This document shows positions 12,116-22,692 of a stretch of DNA of 64,000 nt, in pieces. The position numbers were made by a program, and so were the translations under genes. Below the pieces are notes generated by a model, which was not told where the DNA came from, made no database searches, and worked only from the letters and a program-made list of their open reading frames with translations. The stretch comes from Purpureocillium takamizusanense (lineage: Eukaryota > Ascomycota > Sordariomycetes > Hypocreales > Ophiocordycipitaceae): the NCBI RefSeq assembly GCF_022605165.1, contig NC_063077.1:744001-808000 (forward strand). The letters are read 5' to 3'. Each line of letters starts with the position of its first letter. Position 1 is the stretch's first letter.

Positions 12116-13318
12116 TCAGCCCCCGGCGGGCGTCACCTCGCGCGGCTGTCGGCCAAGTCGCAGCGTCGGCACGTCTGTCCCGCGGAGCATCTGCTGCGCG
12201 CGGCCGTCCCGCAGCGCCTCCCAGTGCTGGCGCAGGGGTGCCTCGCCGACGACGAGCTCGAACCCGGCGAGGAAGCAAAAGGAAATCTCGAGGCGGGCCA
12301 GCTCGGCCTCGCTGACGCCGCCGACCTTGGCCATCTTGTTGTGAGGGTACGACAGGTCCTCGAGCGCCTTCATGGCGACGCGCAGGCCAGCGAGGACAAG
12401 GCGGTGGGCGTTGCGGCGGGTGACGGGGATGGCGCGCTCCTCAACAGCCAGGCGATGGATGTAGAGCGAGGTGGCGAGGTAGACGGCGGTGCTCATGGGG
12501 CAGAACTGGTGCAGCCGCAGCAGGTACTGGTTGATGGTGATGGGAGGCTCCTTCTTGCTGTAGAACTTGCGCGTGATGGCCCCATGCTGCAGGTTGAGAG
12601 GCTGCGAGTCGGCGCCCACGATGATGTACGGCTGCGGCGATGACAGCGACGAGGGCGATGGCGAGGTGGAGCGCTGGCGGAGGTGGACGCCATCAATCTC
12701 CTGCGACGAGGACGAGGGCGTCGCGGGGGCGGCCTGGTGCTGCGCCTGGGCGCGCAGCTGGGCAGACATGCTGGCGCTGTACGCCTGAAACTTGTTCAGC
12801 CCGCGGCCGTGGCCCTCGGCGTTGTTGCCTGGCACTTCTCCGCAGGCCACGTCTTTGGCGGTAGCGACCTGCTGATGCTGCTCACGCAGACGCGCCAGGT
12901 TCTTTTCTGAGTGGGAGCGCACAATCTTGTCCTTTTCCGCCTGCATGTCGCTCATCTGCGGGTTGGTGGGCGTCTTGGGGGGCGGCGTCGGGGGTATGTC
13001 GCCTGTCATGCGGACAAGCAGCTCGACGCTGGTGCTCAGTAGCTTCAGGGCGTCGAGGGCGGGCAGCTTGAAGAGGTCGTGCTCGTCAGGTGTGGAAGGG
13101 TTGGCATCGTCGAGGAGGCGCGGGTCGGACGAGGGGACGGGCGGCGGCGGCGGAGCGCGCTGGCCTTCCGAAGGAGGCGCTGATGATGATGCCGACAGGG
13201 TTTGCGGCGGCTGCTCTTGTTGTAGTTGTGGTTGCAATTGCTGTTGCTGCTGTTGCTGTTGTCGTTGCGCCTGTGGCGACGGTTGGGCCGGCTCGGGCTC
13301 GTGCGGCGGGCTCGCCAT
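12116..13318 (-). CDS. preg: Pho80/PREG-like cyclin
   Basis: Single exon, 400 residues. The C-terminal half is a cyclin-box domain of the Pho80 class (residues ~257-367), with ITINQYLLRLHQFCPMS, LYIHRLAVEERAIPVTRRN and AKVGGVSEAELARLEISF. This closely matches what I know of Neurospora PREG. In that system PREG partners the kinase PGOV and, in high phosphate, represses the activator NUC-1. The N-terminal half is disordered: a Gln tract at residues 19-27, Pro-rich stretches and Ser/Thr-Pro sites. The start ATG at 13318 is followed by ASPPHEPEPAQ. The C-terminal tail after the cyclin box is short. A different Pcl-type cyclin with the same fold is the main alternative. Confidence 0.88.
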   Translation of the reverse strand: MASPPHEPEPAQPSPQAQRQQQQQQQQLQPQLQQEQPPQTLSASSSAPPSEGQRAPPPPPVPSSDPRLLDDANPSTPDEHDLFKLPALDALKLLSTSVELLVRMTGDIPPTPPPKTPTNPQMSDMQAEKDKIVRSHSEKNLARLREQHQQVATAKDVACGEVPGNNAEGHGRGLNKFQAYSASMSAQLRAQAQHQAAPATPSSSSQEIDGVHLRQRSTSPSPSSLSSPQPYIIVGADSQPLNLQHGAITRKFYSKKEPPITINQYLLRLHQFCPMSTAVYLATSLYIHRLAVEERAIPVTRRNAHRLVLAGLRVAMKALEDLSYPHNKMAKVGGVSEAELARLEISFCFLAGFELVVGEAPLRQHWEALRDGRAQQMLRGTDVPTLRLGRQPREVTPAGG

Positions 13319-15469
13319 GGCGGCGGCGGGTCAAATGGGTCAGGATACGGTCTCGTCGATGCGCCTGGGGGCTCTCAGGACGACAAGACGAAGTGGATGC
13401 CCAGGTTCGCGCCCATTCATGTTATCGTGCCGTCTGCTCGCTGTCGGCGCGTCTCGTTGCCGGGGGAGGGGAGGTTCAGGCGAAAGTGAGGCTCGTTAGA
13501 AGCGGCAGCGAGGTCGGCAACAAGGCGGCCTGGGGCCGAGGGGTAGAAATGCCGGGTGTAATGAGCCGGTGTCGGTATCTGCTCGGCAGCTCGCTTGGCC
13601 TCGGTATGTCGTGCGCACGCACCTCAAGCTGGCATCGTGGTCCGAGGGCAGACTGTTATTTACGTTGGCGAGCCTGTCTTGCCTGCCTGCCGTAGATTTT
13701 CGAGGGCTCCAACTCGGGTGGTAGAGAATGGCGTAAAAATTCAGAGACAGAAAATTTAATAATAATAATAATAAATAAATGCCGAGCCACTACTGACTCG
13801 ACTCGTCGCGGGCTCGATTCGACAACGGGCCGGCCGGTAGGGCGTCTCCACGATGCGGCACCGAATTGGGTTTCGCGCGTCCGGGAGGGCGGGACGCAGC
13901 AGGGTCGGTGGAGGAATGCCAGTGGTTCGATGCGAGAACGGCTGTTGTTGTTGACGTTGTTGTCGTCGAAAGGAGGGCGGACGGAGAGACAAACGGACGG
14001 TCACGAGACGCCGAAGATGGGTACGGAAGAAAGGGATGAGTGGATGGAGGATGCGACGTCTCGCCGTCAGACAGACACGCAAGGCAGGGGGGGGATTGGG
14101 GCTCGCGTCAGTGAAGTGACCAAGGCAAGTCGTGCCCAGATGTATTTGTACCCCCAGATGTCGAAAGAGCATCAATCCATCCATTGCACCCGACCCAATT
14201 TCTTAGCCCTGTAGTACAGCGGGGCTGCCTGGTCTGCTCGCACTACCTAGTAAGTACCGTGCCCTGTTCAGCACAGCACCTGCCCGGTGTTTCATTCGGG
14301 CAACTTGACCCTCACCTGCACCTGCACCGCGACGTTGTCGCGGGGCTCCATCATGTCCCACTACTACTAGCACTAACCACCACTAAATAAGCGCTGGCCC
14401 CCGATCGAGACCGCCTGCACGCAGGTACGCGTCCCCCAAAATGTCCCATGTGACAGACCTGGTGGCGACATTGGCTTTGGGTTTGGATGCACGCGGCTTC
14501 TAGACATCTTGGCAAACAATGATGTGATGCGACACGGGGTGCAGCGGTTCGCCTAGACACCACTGGCGTCTCGCCCGCCTGGCAAGAAGATCTTCCATTG
14601 TCGTGATGTAATAATTAGCTGTGTCAAATGATTGGGCAAGGGAAATCATTGAATATCGAAACGGTTGACATCCAGGCCAGCCAGGCCAATGAGAAGAGCT
14701 TAGTGGCGATATGGCTTCTTGTGAGGCAGGTGCTGGTGTCTGGACACGAGGCAGGAGCCAAGTTGCGCAACGGTCCACTTCATCAGGCCGGACGCTCTTC
14801 GGCTTTTGGCTCTGCTCATACTAAGTTAGTACGAAAAAAGTAGCTCTGTAACTATCAGTAAACCAAGGGCGAGAAGCTTATCGACAGCCTTGGCTTGTGC
14901 ATACTGTATCTAGCCGGGCAGAGAACTTCGCCGCAAGCTCCGGGTAGCGACGCGCGCCGCTCCGCATGGCGCCAGTGCCAGTGGATTAGCATTCGACAGC
15001 AAATACTGTCGAGACGCCACGCCACTGCCACGGCTCGGTTCGTATAACGGGCCGCCAGAATGATGCCTAGTAATACCTATCTATCATGCCCAATACAAGC
15101 GTCGAGACAGCTGAATGTGTCATGCGACACGCTGGATAAACAGCGATGCACTAGCCCATGGGTGCCCTTCGCGCTCCTCTTCCTTGTCTTGAGGAACTTG
15201 GTGAGGCTATCACACTCTCATTAGTCCAAGCGCCGGTTTGATCTTCTCTTATCAGACGTCGGCCATCTCACACATTATTCACTGCCCAACCCGTTCCCTT
15301 ATCGATGCACTCCATCCTCTCTCTTCGACAAGGCCAGTCCCACCACGCCTCCTCGAGACGGTCCTGCACACACCTCATAGCTCGCTCCTCTACGAAAAAA
15401 AAAAAAAACAACACATGGTCAAGCCCCTGCCATCTTTACCTCCGACGTGAAGTCCCTGATGAGAAGCCC
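13319..15469. other. intergenic region upstream of the cyclin gene
   Basis: No gene recognised. It includes a TAA/AAT tract at 13757-13780 and a poly-A run near 15397-15409. It probably contains the cyclin promoter, read on the minus strand, and the 3' flank of the 2EXR gene. Confidence 0.5.
13757..13780. repeat. (AAT)n microsatellite
   Basis: AT-only trinucleotide tract in otherwise GC-rich DNA, about 440 bp upstream of the cyclin start. Confidence 0.85.
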
Positions 15470-15868
15470 CTAGGGGTATGATAAGTGAAAATCGCCATCG
15501 CCGAGTGAGATAATGTCCACGTCGAAATTGACCCAGACATAGCGTGGATCCCTCCCGTCCGCAAACGCCCGCTCATACAATCCCAGGTTGCGTGCCTCGT
15601 GGCACGCCTGCAGCACGGCCGGGGCCGGCGTCGGCGAAAGCACGTGCAGTAGTATCACGTCGTCGTCGTCGCCACCGCCGCTTCCGTGATGGCCATTCTG
15701 CTTTGCCGTGGTGGTGGTAGTGGTGCTGATGGTGGTGTTGCTGCTGGCGTTGCTGCTGCTGCTGCTCAGGTATCGGACGTGGACGATGCGCGCTCTGACG
15801 GCTAGCGTCCATATCCGAGCTCGGAGCTCAAACGGAAGCCGGCCGAACGGATGGAAAGTCGCCGCCAT
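15470..15868 (-). CDS. small 2EXR-domain protein
   Basis: 132 residues from the ATG at 15868 (MAATFHPFGRLPFELRARIW). The opening FHPFGRLPFELRARIWTLA is the first half of the 2EXR domain. ACHEARNLGLYER and YVWVNFDVDIISLGD are its later conserved parts. Between them is a Ser/Thr/Gly/Asp low-complexity stretch of about 45 residues. Fungal 2EXR proteins usually continue well past this point. This one stops just after the second motif, with no obvious intron rescue, so it may be truncated or a naturally short member. An upstream in-frame ATG would add 22 residues but precedes the domain poorly. The family's function is unknown. Confidence 0.7.
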   Translation of the reverse strand: MAATFHPFGRLPFELRARIWTLAVRARIVHVRYLSSSSSNASSNTTISTTTTTTAKQNGHHGSGGGDDDDVILLHVLSPTPAPAVLQACHEARNLGLYERAFADGRDPRYVWVNFDVDIISLGDGDFHLSYP

Positions 15869-17143
15869 GGACAGAGAGACGATGGAAGTCTCGGGCCTAA
15901 CAGTACCCAAGTAGATGACGGTCTGTCCTCGCACCGACTGCCCTTGAGAAGGCGATCCCGTTCGTTGTCTTGGAAGGGAGGGGGCCCAGCCCGCAGCCGT
16001 CGTCGATTAAACGAGCCGCGCATAGGGGAGCGGTGGCGGATTTGCTTCGGATTTACCAGAAGCCAGCTGTGCCACGCGGCATAATCGAGGCATCCATCTA
16101 CGCGTGCAACCACCGCCCTCGTGAACAGGGTGTCGTGAATGAATGGCCCACTTTGTGCTGCAGATGGGCTTTAGAGCCGCCCTTCTTATCTGCATGAACA
16201 AGAATTACGGCCCCCAGGATATGCTCCACGGATCGCGCCTCGTCTCGTGATCAGTCGGCGTCTGTGCCCGGGTTGTTACTCGGACGTCTGCGCCCCCCGG
16301 CCAAGTTCATGAGCGGGCTACGTCGCGTGAGAGCTGATCGGAAATAAAAGCGATTATGTTGTTGCGTGCCGCGGCGAGATAGGTACAGTCGATGCGGCGG
16401 CACCAATATAGCTTCCATGTGTTTGAGCCGCATCGGGGACATCTCATGATGAAAGGTGAGTGCGGCTCTCACGCATGAGATTGCAGTGAGCGACAACGCC
16501 GTTCGAGGGGCCGCTCCACGCCGGTCAGCACCAGATCAGGCCGGGCGCGGGCTGCCAATTTGGCGCTCCTGAGCATCATGACTGCCCTTTTGTCGGTTCG
16601 GGGGGAATTGCGCCTAGAGTAGGGCAAGAGGCTTATTAGTTACTGCATCGCGCGAATAGTTGTATGTGAGTGGGGATTGAAGACGTCCATGAGACCAGAC
16701 CAGCCTGACCTGCAGCTGCGCGGAGAGCCAAGGTAGGGGAGGTACAACGTACAGTACGAAGTACACAGCACAACAGTCGCTGACATAATGGCCTCATCAG
16801 CCAGGGTCGCACCAGGTGTTACCCGTGTTCTATTCGGGACTGTGGAATATCCGCCCCCGGGCTTTCCACCCAGGCCAGGCAGCCCTTTCATTCCCCGCTC
16901 CCCTTCGCTCGCTCCCATCTCGTTTTTCTATCCTCACCTGCCCTCAACAGCCAGCACTACTACTACTCACGCAATCCGGAGAGCCCCCCGTCGTCACCAC
17001 CACCACCACCGGCGTTCGTTCCACCGCACGCTCACTCACACACCTCTCACCCTCCCCCGGGGCACACTTACACGGACGGGCTCGCCCGGCGCCAGGCCCC
17101 CCCTTCCCCCCTCCCCGCAAAGCAAGCAAGTAGCTAGCCAGCC
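15869..17143. other. intergenic region between divergent genes
   Basis: No gene recognised. It should hold promoters for the 2EXR gene (minus) and the FAR1-type gene (plus). A GTACGAAGTAC element lies at 16754-16764. The stretch before 17144 is C/T-rich, as in fungal leaders. Confidence 0.5.
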
Positions 17144-18025
17144 ATGGACGCCCTTCTCCTCCACCTCGCGAGCAATCCGGCGCTCGCCACTCCTCTCCTC
17201 CAGATCGTCCAGCAGCACCAGGAGGCCCTCACCGCCGCCGCCTCCTCCCCCGAGTCGCAGCAGCAGCTCCAGTCCTCGGTCCAGCTCCTGCTCCAGCAGA
17301 CGCAGCAGGCGGCGTCCCAGGGCCAGGGACAGGACTCGGCTGCTCAGGGCGCCTCGTCCAACAACCCGGCGTCTCAGGAAGCTGGCCAAGCAGACGGAAG
17401 TGCTCCATCGGCGGCCCTGACCCATCAGCAAATTCCCCTGCCACCCGAGTCGGGCGAGTACTCCACCGTCAACGATCTCATGGCCGCCCTCAACGCCTTT
17501 TACGCGACGCGCGGCGCCGCCGTCGTCAAGAAGTCGGCCTCCAACTACCGCGTCGTCAACGGCGTCCGCATCCCCACCTACTACTCGGTCAACTGTGACC
17601 GCGGCCCCCGCCGCGCCTCGGCCAGCAAGGGCCTCCGCCGCGCCTCCACCCTCAAGCTCGACTGCCCCTTCCGTATCGTCGCCGCCGCCACAAAGGCCAG
17701 CAACTTCCGCTGGAGCTATCGCGTCGTCGAGCCTAACCACAACCACGGCCCCAGCAGCGGACCCGAGGCCCACGCCGCTCACCGGAAGAGGACCCCCGCC
17801 CAGAGGGAGCTCATGGCCAAGCTCGCCTCGTACGGTACCATCAAGGCCAGGGACGCCGCCGAGATCGTCAAGGCCGCCGGCGGACCCGCCTTCTTCAGGC
17901 AGAGGGACGTGTACAACGACCGCCAGAAGGCGAGAAAGGCAGCCGGCTTGCCGCCTCGCCAAAAGGGCGACAAGGCCAAGGCCGGCGCCAACGACAATGA
18001 CAACGACACCAGCCAGACCACGTGA
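17144..18025 (+). CDS. FAR1-type zinc-binding domain protein, probably transposase-derived
   Basis: Single exon, 293 residues, start in good context (GCCAGCC ATGG). Residues 1-100 are Gln/Ala/Ser-rich. Residues ~105-205 form a FAR1/WRKY-GCM1-like unit: a helix-rich segment (VNDLMAALNAFYATRGAAVV), then Cys151, Cys174 in LDCPFRI, a W-x-Y strand, and His199/His201 in NHNHG. This C...C...HxH spacing is typical of FAR1 domains and of the N-termini of Mutator-like (MULE) transposases. A basic stretch after residue 212 (HRKRTPAQRELM) may also touch DNA. No DDE catalytic core or zinc knuckle follows, and no terminal repeats flank the gene. I infer a host DNA-binding protein derived from a MULE. An AATAAA-like site lies at about 18080. 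Confidence 0.75.
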   Translation: MDALLLHLASNPALATPLLQIVQQHQEALTAAASSPESQQQLQSSVQLLLQQTQQAASQGQGQDSAAQGASSNNPASQEAGQADGSAPSAALTHQQIPLPPESGEYSTVNDLMAALNAFYATRGAAVVKKSASNYRVVNGVRIPTYYSVNCDRGPRRASASKGLRRASTLKLDCPFRIVAAATKASNFRWSYRVVEPNHNHGPSSGPEAHAAHRKRTPAQRELMAKLASYGTIKARDAAEIVKAAGGPAFFRQRDVYNDRQKARKAAGLPPRQKGDKAKAGANDNDNDTSQTT

Positions 18026-18284
18026 AGCGGCGCCTTCTACATCTGTCGGTGCCCCATTCGTGTCGGCAAAGACAAACTCTCAATAAATTTTGTCAGAGTA
18101 CACGCTTCCAGGTGCGCGTGGCGGTCACGACACTCACCCTAAGCCTCATGCTGGCTTGAGACGGCCAGAAAACGAACAAAGAGGCATGCATGGAATATAA
18201 TGGCGGTATTTATCTTCTATGAAGCGCGTTGCGCGCATGGACACGGTCACGTCGACTCTAGCCGGCCTCGTTTAACGCTCCCAC

Positions 18285-20438
18285 CTAGCACCCAGGAACC
18301 ACCTTGCAGTCTACCACCGCCGTCTGCCCCGCCTGCACCTTGGCAATCGCCTCCTTGAGCACGGTGTCGAGTTCCGACACGGTGCCCACCCGGGCCGCGA
18401 AGATGTCACCGTCCGCGGCGGCCTTGGCGATGCCCGAGTAGTCCGGGGTGGGGTCGAAGGAGATGTTGGCCTCCTCGTTGGTGGCCTTGGAGCCGAGTCC
18501 GTCGGGGTGGACGAGCAGCAAGGAGCGGCGAGGGGCGTGCCAGCCTGAAGACGTCAGCTTTACAAGTCGGCTCGTGCGGCAGGAGTTGATGGAGACTTAC
18601 CCTTGTTGTTGAGGACAATGGTCAGGACGGGGATGTTATAGCGCTTTGAGATCCAATAGACGCTGCCGGGGACGGTGAACAAGTACGTGCCGTCGCCTAC
18701 GATTTGCACCACAAATTTGCCCTTGCCCTTGTTCTCCATGTCCGTTGCCAGCTTGATCCCCAGGGCACCGCCGCCGGACCAGCCGAGGCCGCCACCGCCG
18801 CAGTTGATCCACGAGCCGGGTTTCGTGGGCTGAAGGTTGTCGTGCGCAAAGACCGTGTTGGTCACGGCCTCGATGGCCCATAGCGTGTCATCAGGGCAGA
18901 GGTCCTTGAGCTTCCGCGATAGGTAGCCGGTGCCAAAGGAACCATCCTCGAGCGGCTTAGCCCGTTCCTCAATGTCGGCAAGGTGCGCCTTGTACTCCTT
19001 TTCTCTCCGGGCGGCGCCCTCAGCAGCCGCCTCGTTGGCCTTGAGCTTGGTGGCGGCGTCACCAGCCTGGAGAGCCGACTTGATCTGCTCGAGGGAGAGC
19101 AGCGCATCGGCGCGATATCTGGAGCCGGCCTCGATGTAGAAGAGAGGCATCTGCTGTTTCAGGGGGTCGATGTCGATGTGGAAGATCTTGGCATTGTCGT
19201 TCGGCTTGCAGCGCGTGGGGATCCAGGGAACATCACAGTCGACAACGACAATGACGTCGGCCTTTTCGATGGTCTCGTCGACGCCGAAGCGGAGACCGCG
19301 CCAGCCGGGATGGTCAGCGGGGAAACACATGTCGCTGCCGCCGCAGTCGACAACCTGAAGTCCGGGGACCATGTTGGCGAGGTCGACGACAGCGCCGGGG
19401 AACTTGTGATTTCTGCCACCATAGGCAGTGATGAGGAGTGGGCGCTTGGCGCCAGCAAGGGCATCGGCAATCTTGTCGACGGCAGGCTGGGGAAGGCCGC
19501 CGAGCTGTACGGGGTCCCAGTCCTCTTGCTTCAGCGAGTAGGGCTGGATATCGGCCTCCATAACCTCGCGCGCTCCACAGAGGTAGACGGGACCCTGGGG
19601 GTCCGACTTGGCAAATTGCAGGGCGCGGTTGACCATTTGCTTGACATTGGTTCCCGTTTTGATCTCGCCCGCGTAGCGGCAGTATTGCGACACAATCTGC
19701 TTCTGGTCCGGGACGTCCTGGATCCAATGGATGTACTCGGTGCGGCTGCCACGGAGCTCGCCGTCCAGAGTGAAGGGAGAGAGGCCAGCAAAAACAAGGA
19801 TAGGCGCACGGCCGGTAGAGGCATTATGCACGGCGGCGCCAAGGCCCTGGGTGCCGACGTCGACGTGAACGATGACGCATTGGGGCTTGCCCGTGAGTCT
19901 CGCATAGCCGTCGGCCATGGACATGGCCACCATCTGCGGGGGTCAGCCTGATTTTCTCAGTGTGGCAGCCTAGGGGAGGGGGTAATACCTCATTGGGGCA
20001 GGTGATGATGCGCGGGAACTTGCCCTTGGCCTCGCGCTGGCCTTTGACCATGGCCTCAATAATGCTGGGGTGATCTGACCCGAGGTTGACAAAGCAGTGT
20101 GTAATGCCAGCCTCCCAGATGGCTTCAAAGAAGGCGAACGAGGCCGTGTACATGTTATTAGGGTCAGCGGCCATGGCGGAAGACGTGGAGGCGTTTCTGC
20201 TGGGCAAGATTGCCGAGGGGACTCTCCGGCTGGCGGTCTGCGGTGCGAGGGGCGCCGAGGCCGAAGCAGGGACGGTGCGGCGCGAAGGTGATATGCTCGG
20301 GGTTGAGCTGGAGGCGCGACTACTAGTGAGGGCTGCAGCGACAGACCCGAGGCCGAGGCCGGAGGGCCTTGACGGTCTTGTAGGTCGGCACCTCCAGAGG
20401 GCGGAGGGCGCCAATGCCGAGCGCTGAAGCGGTGCCAT
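18285..20438 (-). CDS. ThDP-dependent enzyme (acetolactate synthase-like), possible mitochondrial presequence
   Basis: Three exons: 20438-19989, 19988-19934 is intron, 19933-18601, 18600-18545 is intron, 18544-18285; 680 residues. Both introns have clean GT...AG ends and phases. The catalytic Glu that activates ThDP is Glu150 (CPNE just before MVAMSMADGYARL). The ThDP motif GDG(563-565)...NN(592-593) is present with the normal spacing. The middle third is the usual transhydrogenase-like domain. Enzymes of this fold join or split 2-keto acids. This branch is usually labelled acetolactate synthase-like in fungi, but it differs from the ILV2 catalytic subunit and the substrate is unknown. The first 88 residues are rich in Arg, Ser, Ala and Pro with no acids, like a mitochondrial targeting sequence. 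Starting at Met89 (MAADPNNM, 20174) would give a cytosolic form. Confidence 0.88.
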
Positions 20439-22692
20439 GTGTGAGGTTGGGGGAATGTGTGCTGTCGTCGACAATTAGCGGGAAAACTGCGTGAGGCGCC
20501 GTCGGTTTAAGGGAGGAAGAATACGATATGAAAAGAGAGAGGAGCACGCTTGGATGGGATGAGGTGTGAAAGGGGTGGTGACGGTGTAAGACTGTAAGTG
20601 GAGGCGCCGTCGGGTGCGGAGGCGTTGGAGAACCGGCAGCGGTGGAGACGGAGGGGTAGGAGGGCGCCGGTGGTGGGGCCAAGAACTCAGTACGTAAAGC
20701 GGCAGGGAGGGAGGGCAGTTCCTGACATGACACGACATGACAAGATGTTGGGCGCAGGCGTGCATGCCATGCCATGCCATGTGATGCAGTATCGTGGTGT
20801 TGTGCTGAGACGAGCCGGGCTTCATTCAACGTGGGGACTTACATAGCGACGCGCTGCTCAGTTGCACAGCAGCGCACAAGGAGCGAGACGGCACAGCAGC
20901 GAGCCGGGATTGATGGTTCGGTGTCTCGGGGATCTTGTTGGCGGTCGAATCCGGCAGTCTGGGGAGGATTGTGGTATTGTGATTGGCCGGAGGAGTAGAT
21001 GGATGGATGGTGGGAAAGATGTCAGCTCAGTGGCGAGAGGTGGTGAAAGAAAGAGAGGACGTGTTGTTCAGGTTCAGGCGTGGTTGATGAACGGTATCGC
21101 GCAATGGAGGCGATGCAACTATACGAGCGACGAGAAGAGCGGGCGGCGAGGCAGTTGTGTGGAATTATGTAGGTATCGCGTGGTCGTTCCTGCCCATGGA
21201 GACGATGGTCTGCGATGCTTCAGTCTTCTCCATTTAGCTGCCGGATTGGGGTATTGGGGGAGGGCAGGTCCCGTGACGGGCGCTGTGGCCATGCCTGATT
21301 GAGGCGTCGTGGGGAGAGCTGCAGGCGGTGACTTGTTAGTGTAGGTACCGTGCTGGAGCTGTAGCGCGGGGCGCTGGGGGGAACAGAGAAGCGGTGCCCG
21401 CATGTCGAGCAGTGGGCAAGCGTGGGGTCGACAGGCATGGATGTCGAGTTCCCGGGCGCTCCACTCACTGTTCGGGTGCCATGCCGCTGGCGGGGGACGT
21501 TCACTGGCGGCACTACGGCGGCGGTGGCGGCTGCGCGCGGCCCACCTGCACCTTACTGAGCCGAACAGTACGAAGTACCTACAACACCCAGGATCCACCA
21601 CTGGCGCACGAGATGAATGTCCGTGCCACTGCGTACCATGAACGAAATACCAAGATCCTGGACTTCGTTCACGATACACGTTGTACCGTAATAAATTATG
21701 CCGAGGACATAGACGACCATGCGGCAGACCTAGTTGTCTCTTCTTCCCCCAATCGCGTGGAATGACTGAGCGTATTCCCATGGTGAATTCCACAGCAGCC
21801 GTTCTGCACTCTTATAGTAGCGCATCTGACTCGGTTCTAGTTGATAAAAAGTCCCCTTCCTTCCCCGCCCCGCCCCCGCCGCTCCGTCGCCCGAGTCGAC
21901 CCCACCCGACCGGCCGACCGCCCGGCGCGGCGCGGTGCGGCGCTCGTCCGATTGCCCCAATCGGTACAAAAGGCTGGCGGCCGCGCATATCATTGAATGT
22001 ACTTTGCACTACTTCATTCGAGCACGCATTACTTGAGGAATATTCACTGGTCCCTACCTATGCAAGCCGATAATGGAAGATCCTCCATCGCACGCTCAGG
22101 CACCATTTCGTCACGTTGGATATGGACACTTACTGCCAGGTAGGTACACAGCTTTGTGGGTTCCATCAGCTCCGTCCCTTAGCTAGGAATTATACGAGGA
22201 GTGCATCGCTAGACCAGACGTCTCTCCCTAGCTGCGGGCCATCCATCATCCTTACTCATCCATGACATGGATGTATGAGAGGCGCATCACTGATTGAGCA
22301 TGCGACGACATAGGTTTCGGACTCTTGCTGCTCACTCGCAACATGAGCCTTGGCTTTCAGCAGCGACTGGTGTTCATACGGCATCATGTCCCGGGAGCCG
22401 TAGGGAGACTCTCCCACGGCCAGATCGTAAGACGATATTTCCCACCAAAGACTCTCATCAAGGTCTCTCAACAAGAACTCTCACCACGACCTCTCACCAA
22501 CATACGACGCGTATCATCAAACAGTCATAATATGTACGTGCCTGCAACGCGACTCTCATGTACAGCAGTCCCTCGACCCCTCCGATCCAGCACCTCCATC
22601 CATCAGTTATCCCCTATGCAGACCTCAACGCCAACAACAAAACCAACACCAACGCCAGCAACACCAACACCAACAACAGCCGCTTCAAACCC
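20439..22692. other. intergenic region upstream of the ThDP enzyme gene
   Basis: No gene recognised. It contains a CATGC pentamer repeat near 20761-20783, a GTACGAAGTAC element at 21568-21578 and an AAC-rich tract at 22626-22680 just beyond the stop of the oxidase gene. The bases next to 20439 should hold the promoter of the ThDP enzyme. Confidence 0.5.
22626..22680. repeat. AAC-rich imperfect repeat
   Basis: Imperfect AAC/ACC triplets lie immediately downstream of the oxidase stop codon, probably in its 3' UTR. Confidence 0.7.

Noticed and set aside
17036..17962. 308-residue minus-strand open frame opposite the FAR1-type gene
   Set aside because: Gly/Leu/Val-rich antisense reading; the plus frame has the conserved Cys/His pattern and a good start.
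18983..19951. 322-residue plus-strand open frame antisense to the ThDP enzyme
   Set aside because: It is complementary to conserved ThDP-enzyme sequence and shows the usual antisense bias of GC-rich codons.
20941..20975. Sequence resembling a tRNA T-arm (GGTCGAATCC)
   Set aside because: No matching A-box, anticodon arm or acceptor stem could be folded around it.
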